Source: Myxococcota bacterium
Lineage (GTDB): Bacteria; Myxococcota; XYA12-FULL-58-9; JALHOP01
Assembly (NCBI GenBank): GCA_022842935.1
Contig: JALHOP010000016.1
Coordinates: 62,001 to 126,000 of the forward strand
Direction: 5' to 3'
Length of the DNA stretch: 64,000 nt
The notes below the pieces were generated by a model. That model did not search any database. It saw nothing but the letters and a program-made list of their open reading frames with translations, and was not told the DNA's origin. A program made the translations under genes and the position numbers. Positions 36,201 through 44,272 of the stretch are shown piece by piece (positions within the stretch are counted from its first letter, which is position 1; each line of letters starts with the position of its first letter).

Positions 36201-36536
36201 CGAATACGTTTCGATCGCGAGCTTCTTGTTGAGCTGAACCTCGAGCGATTGCTCACCGGAGAGCGAGCGCTCGTTCTCGGGCCGCTGCTCCATGATGCGC
36301 GCGTAGGTGTAACGCGATTTCTCCACGTAGAGCTCGGCCAAGCGGAAGTAGAGGTCCGCGAGGTACGGCGCGTCAGGTGAGCGCTTGATGAGCTCCTTGG
36401 TGACCTCGATGGAGTGGTCGACCTTGTTGATGTCGCTCGTCAGCTTGACGACCAGGTCGGCCTTTTCTTGCTGGAGATCGACGGTACCGGGAAGTTGCCC
36501 GACCGACACTGCTACCGCTAAAGCGTACCACATCAT
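33198..36536 (-). CDS. Very large periplasmic TPR protein (GltD/AgmU-like by architecture)
   Basis: 1112 residues from the ATG at 36536, which overlaps the stop of the upstream gene (ATGA). A short hydrophobic N-terminus (MMWYALAVAVSVGQLPG) acts as a signal. The rest is helical with repeated TPR-like units (PYLADLYFRLAELYVEKS, QVRFFKAHEFRELGQWD, VKFNIARMYYQQGEYDRAVELF and others), rich in Lys, Glu, Ala and aromatic pairs. Size and TPR content resemble AgmU/GltD of the M. xanthus gliding machinery, a scaffold of about 1200 residues. Third gene of six in the expected trans-envelope scaffold operon from the right. Confidence 0.93.
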   Translation of the reverse strand: MMWYALAVAVSVGQLPGTVDLQQEKADLVVKLTSDINKVDHSIEVTKELIKRSPDAPYLADLYFRLAELYVEKSRYTYARIMEQRPENERSLSGEQSLEVQLNKKLAIETYSKILGDFPDYPNNDQVRFFKAHEFRELGQWDTMITEYKELIEKHPKSDWAIEARLIIADFHFDKGELLTAEEFYKGIIALPESHLHDMARYKMGWIRINQDNFKEALSFFEKAVTSVRKQKRGAVGDQRKLDVKKEAITAMVWPFSEVRKAKDATDYFRGLADSKTTYVLVLKKLANRYFIKTDYTSSAFLYREIVRLSADTEENIEYVQRVYDSVKNMSAKDPARYAFAAQDVDGIVKTLARFQNNQKFSEEDKGRLATDFELRARDLSTRLQLEAQNKKDVESARIAAEAYRKYLTIFETANEHKTMMQNRADALYQAKNYLNAGLQYEDVAKELQDSPERRDIMYSAIQSYFEAIDEDSQYRDKNPTSAGLLNKLQLVRAREGLKQLGAYYVKVWPKTDKTPQVKFNIARMYYQQGEYDRAVELFGLFIKEYPTSKDVPTAGNLAMDALAKSDDFDGMGKLAQEFVNNAAITDTKFKNEMAKLGEAARKRKVEFTVLASSEGDFSEKMLSEWEKNKGTAEGEEFLYTAFVKYKSEGNVAGVFDFGGRLIGAYPQSNKLVDVVATMGNFAVRAADFERAAFLFEEFNKRFPNEKNANEVLLSAANIRFLLGDYENAAKDYRSLRAAGGSDAQLESHKKLMTIYRDSQDWEQLSRVAQTAAQESRGWIVPTFNLGLAYARQGKDQLAEKELAAAVRMSPRAEDEAPLLAQGYYELGQIQQKRFEQLQFKGSANQEQILNDKLRLLQAIEDLYVRGIGTGQGEWVLASAQALSRLYQEFGNFIANAPVPEGTSAADAKQYQAALAQQAQPYTAKANETLAACAQKAQELKIMSPFATACLRGQMTTAAPATKRVRGAVSGDDAFQKELAQYRAELVAKPNSVEIIEKIARRAMQVGDYRLAKLTLSKAAEIDPRNMRIQNLLGVASWELGETQEAYDALTRAYKGRSIEAAANLAALFREFGYSKEATAYIGRAGDLNSADLSAPDYHPSVRTMMQEGGSS

Positions 36537-38101
36537 TTCGCAGTGCCTCCCGCCGAGGCCGCCTCGAAGCAACGGCTATTGACGAAAAACTCGTACGAAT
36601 GGAGCTCGTCGTTCCAGAACTCGGTGTCGAACTCGTAGTAGACGTTCTCCGAATCGAACGGGATGACGAGCGGCTTCTCGGAGCCGAGACGGGCTTCCTC
36701 GGCCTTCAAGCGCTTGAAAATATCGAGACCGACTTCGTAGTCGAGGAGGTTCATCTGCTCCTCGGACTCGAGTAGCTCGAGCCCCGATGCATCGGACGCC
36801 ACCTTGAAGTCGATGCGCCAAAGACGGGCCTGCTCGCGCAGCTCGAGCTCGTAGAGTCGTCGCAGGTGCTTGTCGAGCTCGACCTCGCCCCAATCCGAGT
36901 CGTGCTTGTCGATGACCTCGACTTCTTTCTCGAGGGCGCGCAGCAGCTCGGTGCGACGGGCAATGCTCCCATCCTGGGTCGCGCCGCGGGAAACGACGCG
37001 GATGTTCTCGAGCGGTACCCGCCGGCGAAGATCCTGCAGCGGCCGCCCGAAGGTCGAGCGGAACTCACGAACCGAGCGCTTGGCGGGAATGAAGTGACAA
37101 AGCTGCTTGAAGATGATGCCGCGCAACGTGAAGGCGTCCGGCAAGAAGAAGCGCGAGTAAGACGGCGCGCGCAGCGCGTGCAAGAGACCCATGGCCTTGC
37201 GGTACTCACCCAAGTGGTACTGCGTCCAAGCCTTCTCGAGCAACAGTTGCGCCTGGTTGAATGACAGGTCGATCTGCTTGACCGAGTCGTACTCGGCGAG
37301 CGCCTTCTTCCACTCCTGCATGTCGTAGAGCAGGCGTGCCATGGCGAGGTGCGCCTGGTTCTTCGCGTCTTGCGCGAAGATGTCGGTGCCCTCTTTGTCG
37401 ACCTCGGCGTGCACGATGCTGTCGAACAAGGCGAGCGCCTCGTCGTCCTTGCGCTTCTTCAGGGCGTAGACGCCTTTTACGTAGAGCGCCTTCAAGAAGT
37501 ACGGGCTGTCGGTCTTGACCTGATCGAAGTGGCGGTTGCCCCACTCGATGAAATCGTTGCGGTAGTCGTAGTAGCCCTGGACGTACTGAACCCAGTTCGA
37601 GAGTGCTTCAGGGAGGAAGCCGAACTCGGAGTCATAGAGCAGGTCTTCGAAGACCAGATTCTCGTCGAAGGGACGCGTCCTCGAGATCTCCTCGAGACGC
37701 TCGAGCGCCATCGGCAAAATTTCTGGCCGGGAGCGCGTCTTGGCCACCAGGTAGTAGTACTGGACGGCGGCGTGCGTGAGTCCCAGGCCTTTGAAGCACT
37801 CGGCCAAGAAGAACTGCGCCCACTCGAAGCGTTCGTCGGTCGCGTTCGCCGTGCGCACGAACGCGTAGAAGCCCTTCGCGGCATCAGCGTAGCTCTTGGC
37901 GTAGAAGTCCTCGAGAGCGTTGTCGAAGACCGCAGGGTCGAGCTCGAGCTCGACGACGGCGTCCACTTGCGCCTCTTCGGTGCTCTCGGCCTGCTTTTGC
38001 GCCTCCTCTTGCGCTTGCTGAGCCGCAGCGGCTGGCGGCTCCTGAGCCATTGCCAAGTTCTCGAAAGCGAGGAGCGCGAACAATGCGATGAGGCGTTTCA
38101 T
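36533..38101 (-). CDS. Periplasmic TPR protein (GltC-like by position)
   Basis: 522 residues with a signal peptide (MKRLIALFALLAFENLAMAQ). A low-complexity Gln/Ala/Glu stretch (about 22-45) is followed by TPR-like helical repeats to about residue 330 (AFVRTANATDERFEWAQFFLAECFKGLG.., YFLKALYVKGVYALKKRKDDEAL). The C-terminal part (about 350-522) is a different helical domain with aromatic-rich ends (VYYEFDTEFWNDELHSYEFF). It overlaps the second barrel gene at its start and the 1112-residue TPR gene at its end by ATGA. In M. xanthus, the gltA and gltB barrel genes are next to a gltC TPR gene, which this order mirrors. Confidence 0.92.
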   Translation of the reverse strand: MKRLIALFALLAFENLAMAQEPPAAAAQQAQEEAQKQAESTEEAQVDAVVELELDPAVFDNALEDFYAKSYADAAKGFYAFVRTANATDERFEWAQFFLAECFKGLGLTHAAVQYYYLVAKTRSRPEILPMALERLEEISRTRPFDENLVFEDLLYDSEFGFLPEALSNWVQYVQGYYDYRNDFIEWGNRHFDQVKTDSPYFLKALYVKGVYALKKRKDDEALALFDSIVHAEVDKEGTDIFAQDAKNQAHLAMARLLYDMQEWKKALAEYDSVKQIDLSFNQAQLLLEKAWTQYHLGEYRKAMGLLHALRAPSYSRFFLPDAFTLRGIIFKQLCHFIPAKRSVREFRSTFGRPLQDLRRRVPLENIRVVSRGATQDGSIARRTELLRALEKEVEVIDKHDSDWGEVELDKHLRRLYELELREQARLWRIDFKVASDASGLELLESEEQMNLLDYEVGLDIFKRLKAEEARLGSEKPLVIPFDSENVYYEFDTEFWNDELHSYEFFVNSRCFEAASAGGTAK

Positions 38102-38787
38102 TGGAACGATCCTCCGCGCTCGCCTACGGGCTTCTTCTCGTCGCCGTTCCAGTAGTTGAACGAAGCGCCGATCATGAACATGAGCTGATTCGTCGGCAGG
38201 GCATCATTGAAGATGAGGTAGTCGCGCACGTCGAAGCGTAGCGAAAACGCCTTGGCGACCCAAAAACGGATGCCAACCCCAATTTGAGCCGTGAAGTAGA
38301 ACGTCCCCCGCCCTTCACGTTCGAGGCGAATCGGTCCGCCGCCTGCGGTGAAGTACGTTTCGGCGAACACTTTCGACAAGTTGAACGCGGAGAACTTACC
38401 AAACAGAGGTTTGACGATGAGGCTCGTCGTGCCGATGAGCGTCACTTCGCCGCCAGCGGCGTCGACGGGTCGTACGCCGTAGCGGTCGAGGAGCTCGCCC
38501 TCGAGACCCGTATCGATGTTGAGGGAGTAGTTGATGTTGGCCATCTCCCACGCCCAGAAATCCGAGAAGTGATAGGTGTAAGAGGCCCCGATGACCGCGC
38601 CCTTGTAGAACGCGTCGAGCGGCAAGATGCCGAGGCCCAGCGAGAACTCGTGGCCCAAGCGATAAGGCCGAGGCTGGATCGAGAAAACGCGGGGTGCATC
38701 GGTCTCGATGTCGGGTTGCGCCTCGGCGCGTGCCAGCGTGGGCACCACCAACGACAACGCCAAAACGAAAAGGAGGCGACGCATCAC
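38098..38787 (-). CDS. Outer-membrane beta-barrel protein, second paralogue
   Basis: 229 residues with a cleavable signal (about 1-21, MMRRLLFVLALSLVVPTLARA). The mature protein is a small barrel of alternating strands ending LMFMIGASFNYWNGDEKK. It shares HFSDFWAWE, YSLNIDTGL, LIVKPLFGK and ETYFTAGGGP with the upstream barrel, so the two are tandem paralogues. This type matches the myxobacterial outer-membrane barrel family that includes GltA/GltB. Starts and ends by 4-base overlaps with its neighbours. Confidence 0.92.
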   Translation of the reverse strand: MMRRLLFVLALSLVVPTLARAEAQPDIETDAPRVFSIQPRPYRLGHEFSLGLGILPLDAFYKGAVIGASYTYHFSDFWAWEMANINYSLNIDTGLEGELLDRYGVRPVDAAGGEVTLIGTTSLIVKPLFGKFSAFNLSKVFAETYFTAGGGPIRLEREGRGTFYFTAQIGVGIRFWVAKAFSLRFDVRDYLIFNDALPTNQLMFMIGASFNYWNGDEKKPVGERGGSFQ

Positions 38788-39503
38788 TCGTCACCTCCGA
38801 AGGCAAACCCGAGTCCCGCGTGCAGGTGCAAGGCCGTCTCGATATTGCTGGTATTGGTTGCGAAAAAAATCAGCTCTTGGATGTCGATGCGCAGAGAGGT
38901 GTGCTCAGACAACCAGAAGCGCAGCCCAGCCCCGACGTTCGCGCCGATGCTGAACTCCGTCTCGGGAGTGGACCGATTGACGATGGCTGGGCCGCCGAGC
39001 ACGTACGCCTCGACGTGGATCACGGTGCGATTGAAGATCGCCTGCTTGCCGTACACCGGCTTCAAGACGAGGTTCGACGTGACGAACCAGTTGATCTCCG
39101 GCAGCTCGGGGGTGCCAAGACCATACAGGTTCACGACGCGCACCAGCTTCTCTTTGAGCCCGGAGTCGATGTTGAACGAGTAGGTGAAGGTGCCGACCTC
39201 CCAGGCGACGAAATCGGAGAAGTGGAGCGCGTAGCCGCCCGTGACGGTCAGGCCCTTGTTGTAAGGGTCCGCCGGCAGGCCGCCCACCGCGATGATGAGC
39301 TCGTTGAGCAGATTGTATTTTCGGTTCTGCAAGACCTCGAGCTGCCCGTGCTCGCGCTGGCCAAGCTCATCGAGAAACGGGACGCCGGTCTTTTGTTGCG
39401 CTCGTGCCGCCGGCGCACTCACCGTGAGCGCCACGGCGCACGCGACGATGGGCATGATGCGCAAAACGAGCCTGTGCAGACCAGGCTCTCGGAAGGTTCG
39501 CAT
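38784..39503 (-). CDS. Outer-membrane beta-barrel protein, first gene of the Glt-like operon
   Basis: 239 residues; the signal is MPIVACAVALTVSAPAARAQ, preceded by about 16 residues if the ATG at 39503 is used (the ATG at 39455 gives a standard signal). The mature barrel shares HFSDFVAWE, YSFNIDSGL, LVLKPVYGK and VEAYVLGGP with the next gene, a clear duplication. It ends HLHAGLGFAFGGDE. The barrel family is the myxobacterial OMP type found in the Glt gliding complex. Being first after an 78-base gap to the divergently placed formyltransferase end, it probably carries the operon promoter, which I could not identify. Confidence 0.92.
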   Translation of the reverse strand: MRTFREPGLHRLVLRIMPIVACAVALTVSAPAARAQQKTGVPFLDELGQREHGQLEVLQNRKYNLLNELIIAVGGLPADPYNKGLTVTGGYALHFSDFVAWEVGTFTYSFNIDSGLKEKLVRVVNLYGLGTPELPEINWFVTSNLVLKPVYGKQAIFNRTVIHVEAYVLGGPAIVNRSTPETEFSIGANVGAGLRFWLSEHTSLRIDIQELIFFATNTSNIETALHLHAGLGFAFGGDE

Positions 39504-39581
39504 AGGGGGTTCGTCCTCTAAGTCCGGCTAGACTGCCACGAACCCCGAGGTCGTGCCCACGTTTTTAGTGACGTCGATTGG

Positions 39582-40460
39582 TCAGGTCTGGATCTCGAGG
39601 TGCGCGGTGCCGTCGCGACACTGAACGACGAGATGATCGCCCATGACCGCGTGCTCGCCCGGGACCCGTCTGCCGCGCTCGGCTTTGAGCCCGCGACGCA
39701 CGAAGTAGTTATCTCCGCCAAGGGTAAGCCAAGGCGTACGAAAATAGGGCGCGCCACAAGCGAAGCGAACGAGGGCCTCGCAGGTCCACTCGTGCGGCCG
39801 GACCAGAGCATCTTCCGGCTTCGGCCGGGGGGCGCGCGTCGCGCGACGATGATCTTGCGGCGTCCCGACGAGATCATGGTCCACCGCTTTAGCAAGCAAA
39901 CCAACGAGCATCTTGCCGGCGAGCTTCCCCGCGGCCCGGAAGATCGTGTCCCCCGTCGCGAGTGACGATGGGGCAAACCACTCCTGCGCGAAGATCGGAC
40001 CATGGTCCTCGCGCGGATCGAGCGCGTGCAGACTGAGCGCCATGCGCGTTCTCCCCTCCTTCAAGGCCCAGAAAATGGGAGCTGGACCGCGGAGTCTCGG
40101 CAGATCGGAAGGATGCGCGTTGATGCCGCCGCGGCGGGCCGTTGCCAGAAGAACTGACGAGAAAAGGCGGTCGAAGCCGACACATACGATGAGGTCGACT
40201 TGGTGGTCACCGACGATCGCGATCGCCTTCGGGTCGTTGACGTCGGTGCTAATGAGCGCGGGGACACCGTGGGCCGCCGCGAGCTCGGCGAGTGTCGTTC
40301 CGGTGATCGGCCTCCTCGGGTCGCGCAGCCGGTGCTCGGGCCTTGCGCTCTTTTTGCCCTCGACCACCAACGCGAGCGTGTAAGGCCGCGGGTCTCGCAT
40401 GAGCTCGGTGAAGGCATGCGGCGCGTAGGGGCCAGTCTGGCCGAAAAAAGCGACCCTCAC
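39582..40460 (-). CDS. Formyltransferase, methionyl-tRNA-formyltransferase-like
   Basis: 292 residues. The formyltransferase core shows INAHPSDLPRLRGPAPIFWAL with the catalytic Asn and His, and LDPREDHGPIFAQE with the catalytic Asp. A C-terminal domain (APYFRTPWLTLGGDN..EIQT) resembles the oligonucleotide-binding fold of Fmt. Such enzymes transfer formyl from 10-formyltetrahydrofolate to Met-tRNA, amino-sugars or other amines. N-terminal sequence differs from typical Fmt (MRVAFFGQTGPYAPHAF), so a second, non-tRNA formyltransferase is possible. Its ATG overlaps the stop of the kinase gene (ATGA at 40457-40460), implying joint expression. Confidence 0.9.
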   Translation of the reverse strand: MRVAFFGQTGPYAPHAFTELMRDPRPYTLALVVEGKKSARPEHRLRDPRRPITGTTLAELAAAHGVPALISTDVNDPKAIAIVGDHQVDLIVCVGFDRLFSSVLLATARRGGINAHPSDLPRLRGPAPIFWALKEGRTRMALSLHALDPREDHGPIFAQEWFAPSSLATGDTIFRAAGKLAGKMLVGLLAKAVDHDLVGTPQDHRRATRAPRPKPEDALVRPHEWTCEALVRFACGAPYFRTPWLTLGGDNYFVRRGLKAERGRRVPGEHAVMGDHLVVQCRDGTAHLEIQT

Positions 40461-41434
40461 GACGGGAACAGTCCTCGCAACAAGCCGGAGAGAGCCGCGT
40501 CGGATGCGCTCTCGTGGTCGTACGCGAGCTCGAGGTCAATCGCGAAATGGGCAGCGGTCGCATAGCGAACCAAGCGCTGGCCGGGAAAGACGCGGCGTAC
40601 GCGGTCGGTGAGGGTCGGCTCCTTCCCGGGGCGGTCGACAGCGAGCGAGCGGGCCACGACTGCATCAATCTTCTCCGGAACGCTATCACGGACTGACCGC
40701 ACGCGCGGCACTTCGCCCGCGCAGATCTTCTTGAGCAATTCTTGGGTGTTCTTGCCCACGAAGGCACGCCTGCCGCAGAGCATCTCGAAAAGGACGGCGC
40801 CGAGCGCAAACACGTCGGTCGCAGGTGACAAGCGCTCCTCGCGGATCTGCTCGGGCGACAGATACGCTGCCTTGCCGGCGATGCCTTTCTCGGTGAGCGC
40901 GGTGGTGACAAGGCGGGAATGGGCGACCCCGAAGTCGCCCAGGCGGACCTGCCCGTTGTTGCCGATGAAGATGTTGGCTGGCGAAACGTCGCAGTGCACG
41001 AGCCCCATGGGCTCGCCGCTCTTGCTGCGGAGTCGGTGGGCGTAGTCGAGCGCGAGCGCCACGACGTGCGCCACGTAACAGCACAGGGTCGGTGGCAGCG
41101 TCGCTCCCTTTTCAGCGGCCGCCTGGATCACCTGCGCGAGGTCATGGCCGTCGATGAGCTCCATGACGATGAACGTGGTGTCACCCTGAATACCGGTCTC
41201 GATCGCGCCAATGATGCCGGGGTGCCGGAGGGCGCGCGAGACGTCAGCCTCGCTAGCGAAGGCATCGACGAAGATCGGATCAGCGGCGAGCTGGGGAAGA
41301 AGTCGCTTGATGGCGACGACCCGCCCTTTGTTCGGACCCGCGACGCCCACAGCGCGATGGACCTCGGCCATGCCGCCGCGACCCACGAGGTATTCGAGAC
41401 GATAGTCTCCGAGGCGTTCCGCCATGGCCGTCAT
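40457..41434 (-). CDS. Serine/threonine protein kinase with HCD catalytic loop
   Basis: 325 residues. Gly-rich loop VGRGGMAEVHRA, ATP Lys in VAIKRL (K43), alpha-C Glu (about E62), catalytic loop LVHCDVSPANIF (H147-C148-D149), DFG at 167-169 and an APE-like SPEQI. The usual HRD Arg is Cys, which marks a non-RD kinase that may not need activation-loop phosphorylation; the base Asp is kept. V-S-P in the loop is the myxobacterial style. There is no membrane segment or extracellular sensor; the C-terminal 70 residues after the kinase fold have no recognised domain. Overlaps the formyltransferase gene downstream. ATG at 41434 or 41425. Confidence 0.95.
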   Translation of the reverse strand: MTAMAERLGDYRLEYLVGRGGMAEVHRAVGVAGPNKGRVVAIKRLLPQLAADPIFVDAFASEADVSRALRHPGIIGAIETGIQGDTTFIVMELIDGHDLAQVIQAAAEKGATLPPTLCCYVAHVVALALDYAHRLRSKSGEPMGLVHCDVSPANIFIGNNGQVRLGDFGVAHSRLVTTALTEKGIAGKAAYLSPEQIREERLSPATDVFALGAVLFEMLCGRRAFVGKNTQELLKKICAGEVPRVRSVRDSVPEKIDAVVARSLAVDRPGKEPTLTDRVRRVFPGQRLVRYATAAHFAIDLELAYDHESASDAALSGLLRGLFPS

Positions 41435-41650
41435 TGAGGCTGCGCGAGATCGGACGCACCGTCAACGATAGGTGGCGATGAAACTCGCGATCGCCGCGTA
41501 CGGGATGTGGTCGTAGAGGGTCGTCGGAAGGCGTGCCATCGGCCGCGGTGACAGCGAAATCGGGCGCGTGACCACCAACGCGTAGCCTCATCGTCCTGCC
41601 CATCGTCACCGGCTATGGCGGCGTGCCACAACCTTGGATATCCTCGAAGG

Positions 41651-42757
41651 GTGTCTACAGCTGCATTGCATACCGACGCCACTCTCGATCGCGCCACATT
41701 CGACCGTATCCTTCAGTTCGGAGTGGAGCGCGGCATCAGCGACCTGCACTTCGAGGTCGGTCACCCTCCCCACCTGCGCCTGCAAGGCGACCTGCTTCCA
41801 GCCAAATACGCGGCGCTCAAGCCTGAAGACACCGAGGCCATCGCCAAGATCTTGCTGGGCGGCGACTTCAATACCTTCCGCGAGACCCACGTCGAGCGCG
41901 ACATCACGTATGCCATCGAGAACGTCAGCCGTTTTCGTGCCACCGTCTTCTGGCAGCGTGGCTGTGTCGGCGTGGTGTTGCGCGTCATTCCGCTGACCAT
42001 TCGGTCGTTCGAGCAGCTCAACCTGCCGCCCGGTTTAGCGGACATTTGCGTTATCCGACGAGGGCTCATCCTGGTGTCCGGCGCCACCGGCAATGGCAAA
42101 TCGACGACGCTCGCGGCCATGCTCCAGCGCATCAACCAGACACGACGCGCGCACATCGTCACAATCGAAGATCCGATCGAATTTCTCTACCCGAAGGAGA
42201 AAAGCCTCTTCATCCAGCGCGAGGTCGGCAGCGACACCAAGACCTACAAGGACGCCCTACGCGCGGCGCTGCGTCAGGACCCCGACGTCATCATGCTCGG
42301 CGAGATCCGTGATTACGAGACCGCCGAAATTTGCCTGAAGGGTTCGGAGACGGGTCACCTCGTCTTGAGCGCGATTCACACGCCCGACGCCATGAAGACG
42401 GTGCAACGCTTCGTCGGGTTGTTCCCTCCCGAAGATCACGACGCGGCCCGCGTGCGGCTCGCCGAGTCACTCAAGGCGACCGTGTCGCTACGCTTGCTTC
42501 CCACCGCAGACGGTCAGTCGCGTGTACCTGCGGTCGAGGTCATGCGCGTCACGCGCACCATCCAGGAGTGCATTCGCAACCCCGAGAAGCTCAACGAGAT
42601 CCCCCATCACATGGCGAACGGACGCGACCTCTACGGTATGCAGACCTTCGACCAGCACCTCATCGACCTTTTCCAGCAAAAGAAGGTCGCTTTCGAGGTC
42701 GCGAAGATGGCGTCGACGAATCCCGAAGAGTTCCAACGCGCGTTGACCATCGAATGA
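41651..42757 (+). CDS. PilT/PilU-like type IV pilus retraction ATPase
   Basis: 368 residues from a GTG at 41651; an ATG at 41615 would add 12 residues. N-terminal GISDLHFEVGHPPHLRLQGDL is the PilT N-domain. Walker A is GATGNGKSTT, the Asp box has VTIEDPIEF, Walker B is VIMLGEIRD and the His box is GHLVLSAIHTPDA, all intact, so ATPase activity is expected. The C-terminal AIRNLIRE motif of PilT is absent and GMQTFDQHL recalls PilU. PilT/PilU drive pilus retraction at the inner membrane. No other pilus gene is in this window, so it is a solitary copy. Its stop overlaps the next lipoprotein start (ATGA). Confidence 0.94.
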   Translation: MSTAALHTDATLDRATFDRILQFGVERGISDLHFEVGHPPHLRLQGDLLPAKYAALKPEDTEAIAKILLGGDFNTFRETHVERDITYAIENVSRFRATVFWQRGCVGVVLRVIPLTIRSFEQLNLPPGLADICVIRRGLILVSGATGNGKSTTLAAMLQRINQTRRAHIVTIEDPIEFLYPKEKSLFIQREVGSDTKTYKDALRAALRQDPDVIMLGEIRDYETAEICLKGSETGHLVLSAIHTPDAMKTVQRFVGLFPPEDHDAARVRLAESLKATVSLRLLPTADGQSRVPAVEVMRVTRTIQECIRNPEKLNEIPHHMANGRDLYGMQTFDQHLIDLFQQKKVAFEVAKMASTNPEEFQRALTIE

Positions 42758-44244
42758 GGCGCGCTACCGTTATCCTTACCTTGCTCGTAGGCAGCGCCTG
42801 CGGGGGTAGCGACGAGGAGTTGCGGACCGCGCTGTCCATCGACGCCGAGTTGTCCCTCGCATCCTCGCTCGGTGGCGACGTCGGGCTTGCGGTCGATATC
42901 GACGACTGCTCGCGTATCGCCGGGCCAGCAACTGCATCAGCCGAGGGTCGGACTCTTGCTACGGTGGACGCGCCAGAGCCGCTCACCTTCGCTGGCGGTA
43001 GTCGCTTCATCATCAACGTGCCCGCGTCTGCATTGACCGCCCAGGCGTTCGGCCTGCCCGTGGCCGTCGAGATCACGGTCGAGGCGGTGTGCGACGGCGA
43101 GCGCGTGAAGTCGACGCCCTACCCGCTCACTTACATACCGACACTGCGGGGCTTTCCCACCGCGCCAGGGGTTAGCAGGTTCTGGCCGTCCGACGTCGAA
43201 GGCGAGCTACTCTCGTGCGAGGGCACCTCCCTGCAGCGTCACGACAGCGCTGGTAGCTTGTTGTCCGAGATCAACCTGGGCTTCTCTTGCACGTTGGGCG
43301 AGCTACGAGGCGGCATCGGACAACGCCGTTACCTGACGGTCGACGCGGGTGGCATGGCAGCAATCGATCCCGGTCCGGTCCTCGTTTGGACGCGCCACAG
43401 CATTGCCGGTTCGTCCAATCCCGAGGACCGCTTCGTCTTCGACGCAGCCTGGACGAGCGCAACCGAAGACATTGTCGTGCAATACAAGCAGGTCGCTGGC
43501 GGCAACAATTTCGTCGCGCTGGTCGACCGCGATACCGGGCTGAACCTCTCGCCAACCATGCCCCTCGCGCACATCCCGTTGGGAGCCGTGACGCGCAATC
43601 CCGACGGCAACATCGCCGTGCTGACGGCCGAGAAGGAGTCCATCGAAAACGTCTACTACATCGAGTTGTTCACGCCATCGGGCGTCGAGGTGCGACCTCC
43701 CGTTCAGGCGTCGCGTTATCCTGTGGGTACCCCATACGCCGAGTTCTCTTTCGAAGGTGACCGTTTGTATGTATCGGCGGACGATGGTGAGCAGAACCGC
43801 TGGATTCAATCGGTCGCCGTCACAGACGGTGCCATCACGCAGCTCACCTTGCCCGCAGACGGTTTTCGTTTCGTCGTTGGAGAAGCGTACTTCCGCTTGT
43901 TGGCGGCCTCCGAGAACGGATTCGTCTGGTTGAACCGCGATACCGGAGCCGCAGAGTCTGCGGTGTTCGCGCCCGAGTCGGGAAACGACTTCTATCGCCT
44001 GCGGGTCGAGCCGGACGGCAGCGTCATTATGCTCGCGGACGAGACTGGCCCATCCAGTGCCTCGGGATTCTACGTCTTCGCGCCCGACGGGGGAGACGTC
44101 ATCAGGCTGCTTAGCAGCGACCAGGCCTATGGCTGGCTCGCCGAGAGCTGGACGGGCGGCTCACTCATCAGCGTCCTCGATGCGAGCGCCGCTGACGTAC
44201 AGGTCATTCCGACACGCGCCGAGTATACTGACCTCGCGAACTAG
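42754..44244 (+). CDS. Lipoprotein coupled to the PilT-like gene
   Basis: 496 residues from the ATG at 42754 (MRRATVILTLLVGSACGG), overlapping the PilT-like stop by ATGA; the lipobox is GSAC. The long upstream part of this frame lies over pilT in another frame and is not coding. The mature sequence is beta-rich: an N-terminal region up to about residue 130, then a propeller-like series of strands with repeated NPDG/G-D-R-L-Y patterns (VTRNPDGNIAVLTAEK, FEGDRLYVSADDGEQN, VEPDGSVIMLADETG). No family recognised. Membrane-anchored, probably outer leaflet or periplasm; partnership with the ATPase is inferred from the overlap only. Confidence 0.9.
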   Translation: MRRATVILTLLVGSACGGSDEELRTALSIDAELSLASSLGGDVGLAVDIDDCSRIAGPATASAEGRTLATVDAPEPLTFAGGSRFIINVPASALTAQAFGLPVAVEITVEAVCDGERVKSTPYPLTYIPTLRGFPTAPGVSRFWPSDVEGELLSCEGTSLQRHDSAGSLLSEINLGFSCTLGELRGGIGQRRYLTVDAGGMAAIDPGPVLVWTRHSIAGSSNPEDRFVFDAAWTSATEDIVVQYKQVAGGNNFVALVDRDTGLNLSPTMPLAHIPLGAVTRNPDGNIAVLTAEKESIENVYYIELFTPSGVEVRPPVQASRYPVGTPYAEFSFEGDRLYVSADDGEQNRWIQSVAVTDGAITQLTLPADGFRFVVGEAYFRLLAASENGFVWLNRDTGAAESAVFAPESGNDFYRLRVEPDGSVIMLADETGPSSASGFYVFAPDGGDVIRLLSSDQAYGWLAESWTGGSLISVLDASAADVQVIPTRAEYTDLAN

Positions 44245-44272
44245 CTACGCACCGAGACGCCTGCTCTGTCCG

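Noticed and set aside
42331-42753. Upstream part of the lipoprotein frame over the PilT-like gene
   Set aside because: It is a shadow of the PilT frame; the lipobox start at 42754 with ATGA overlap explains the gene.
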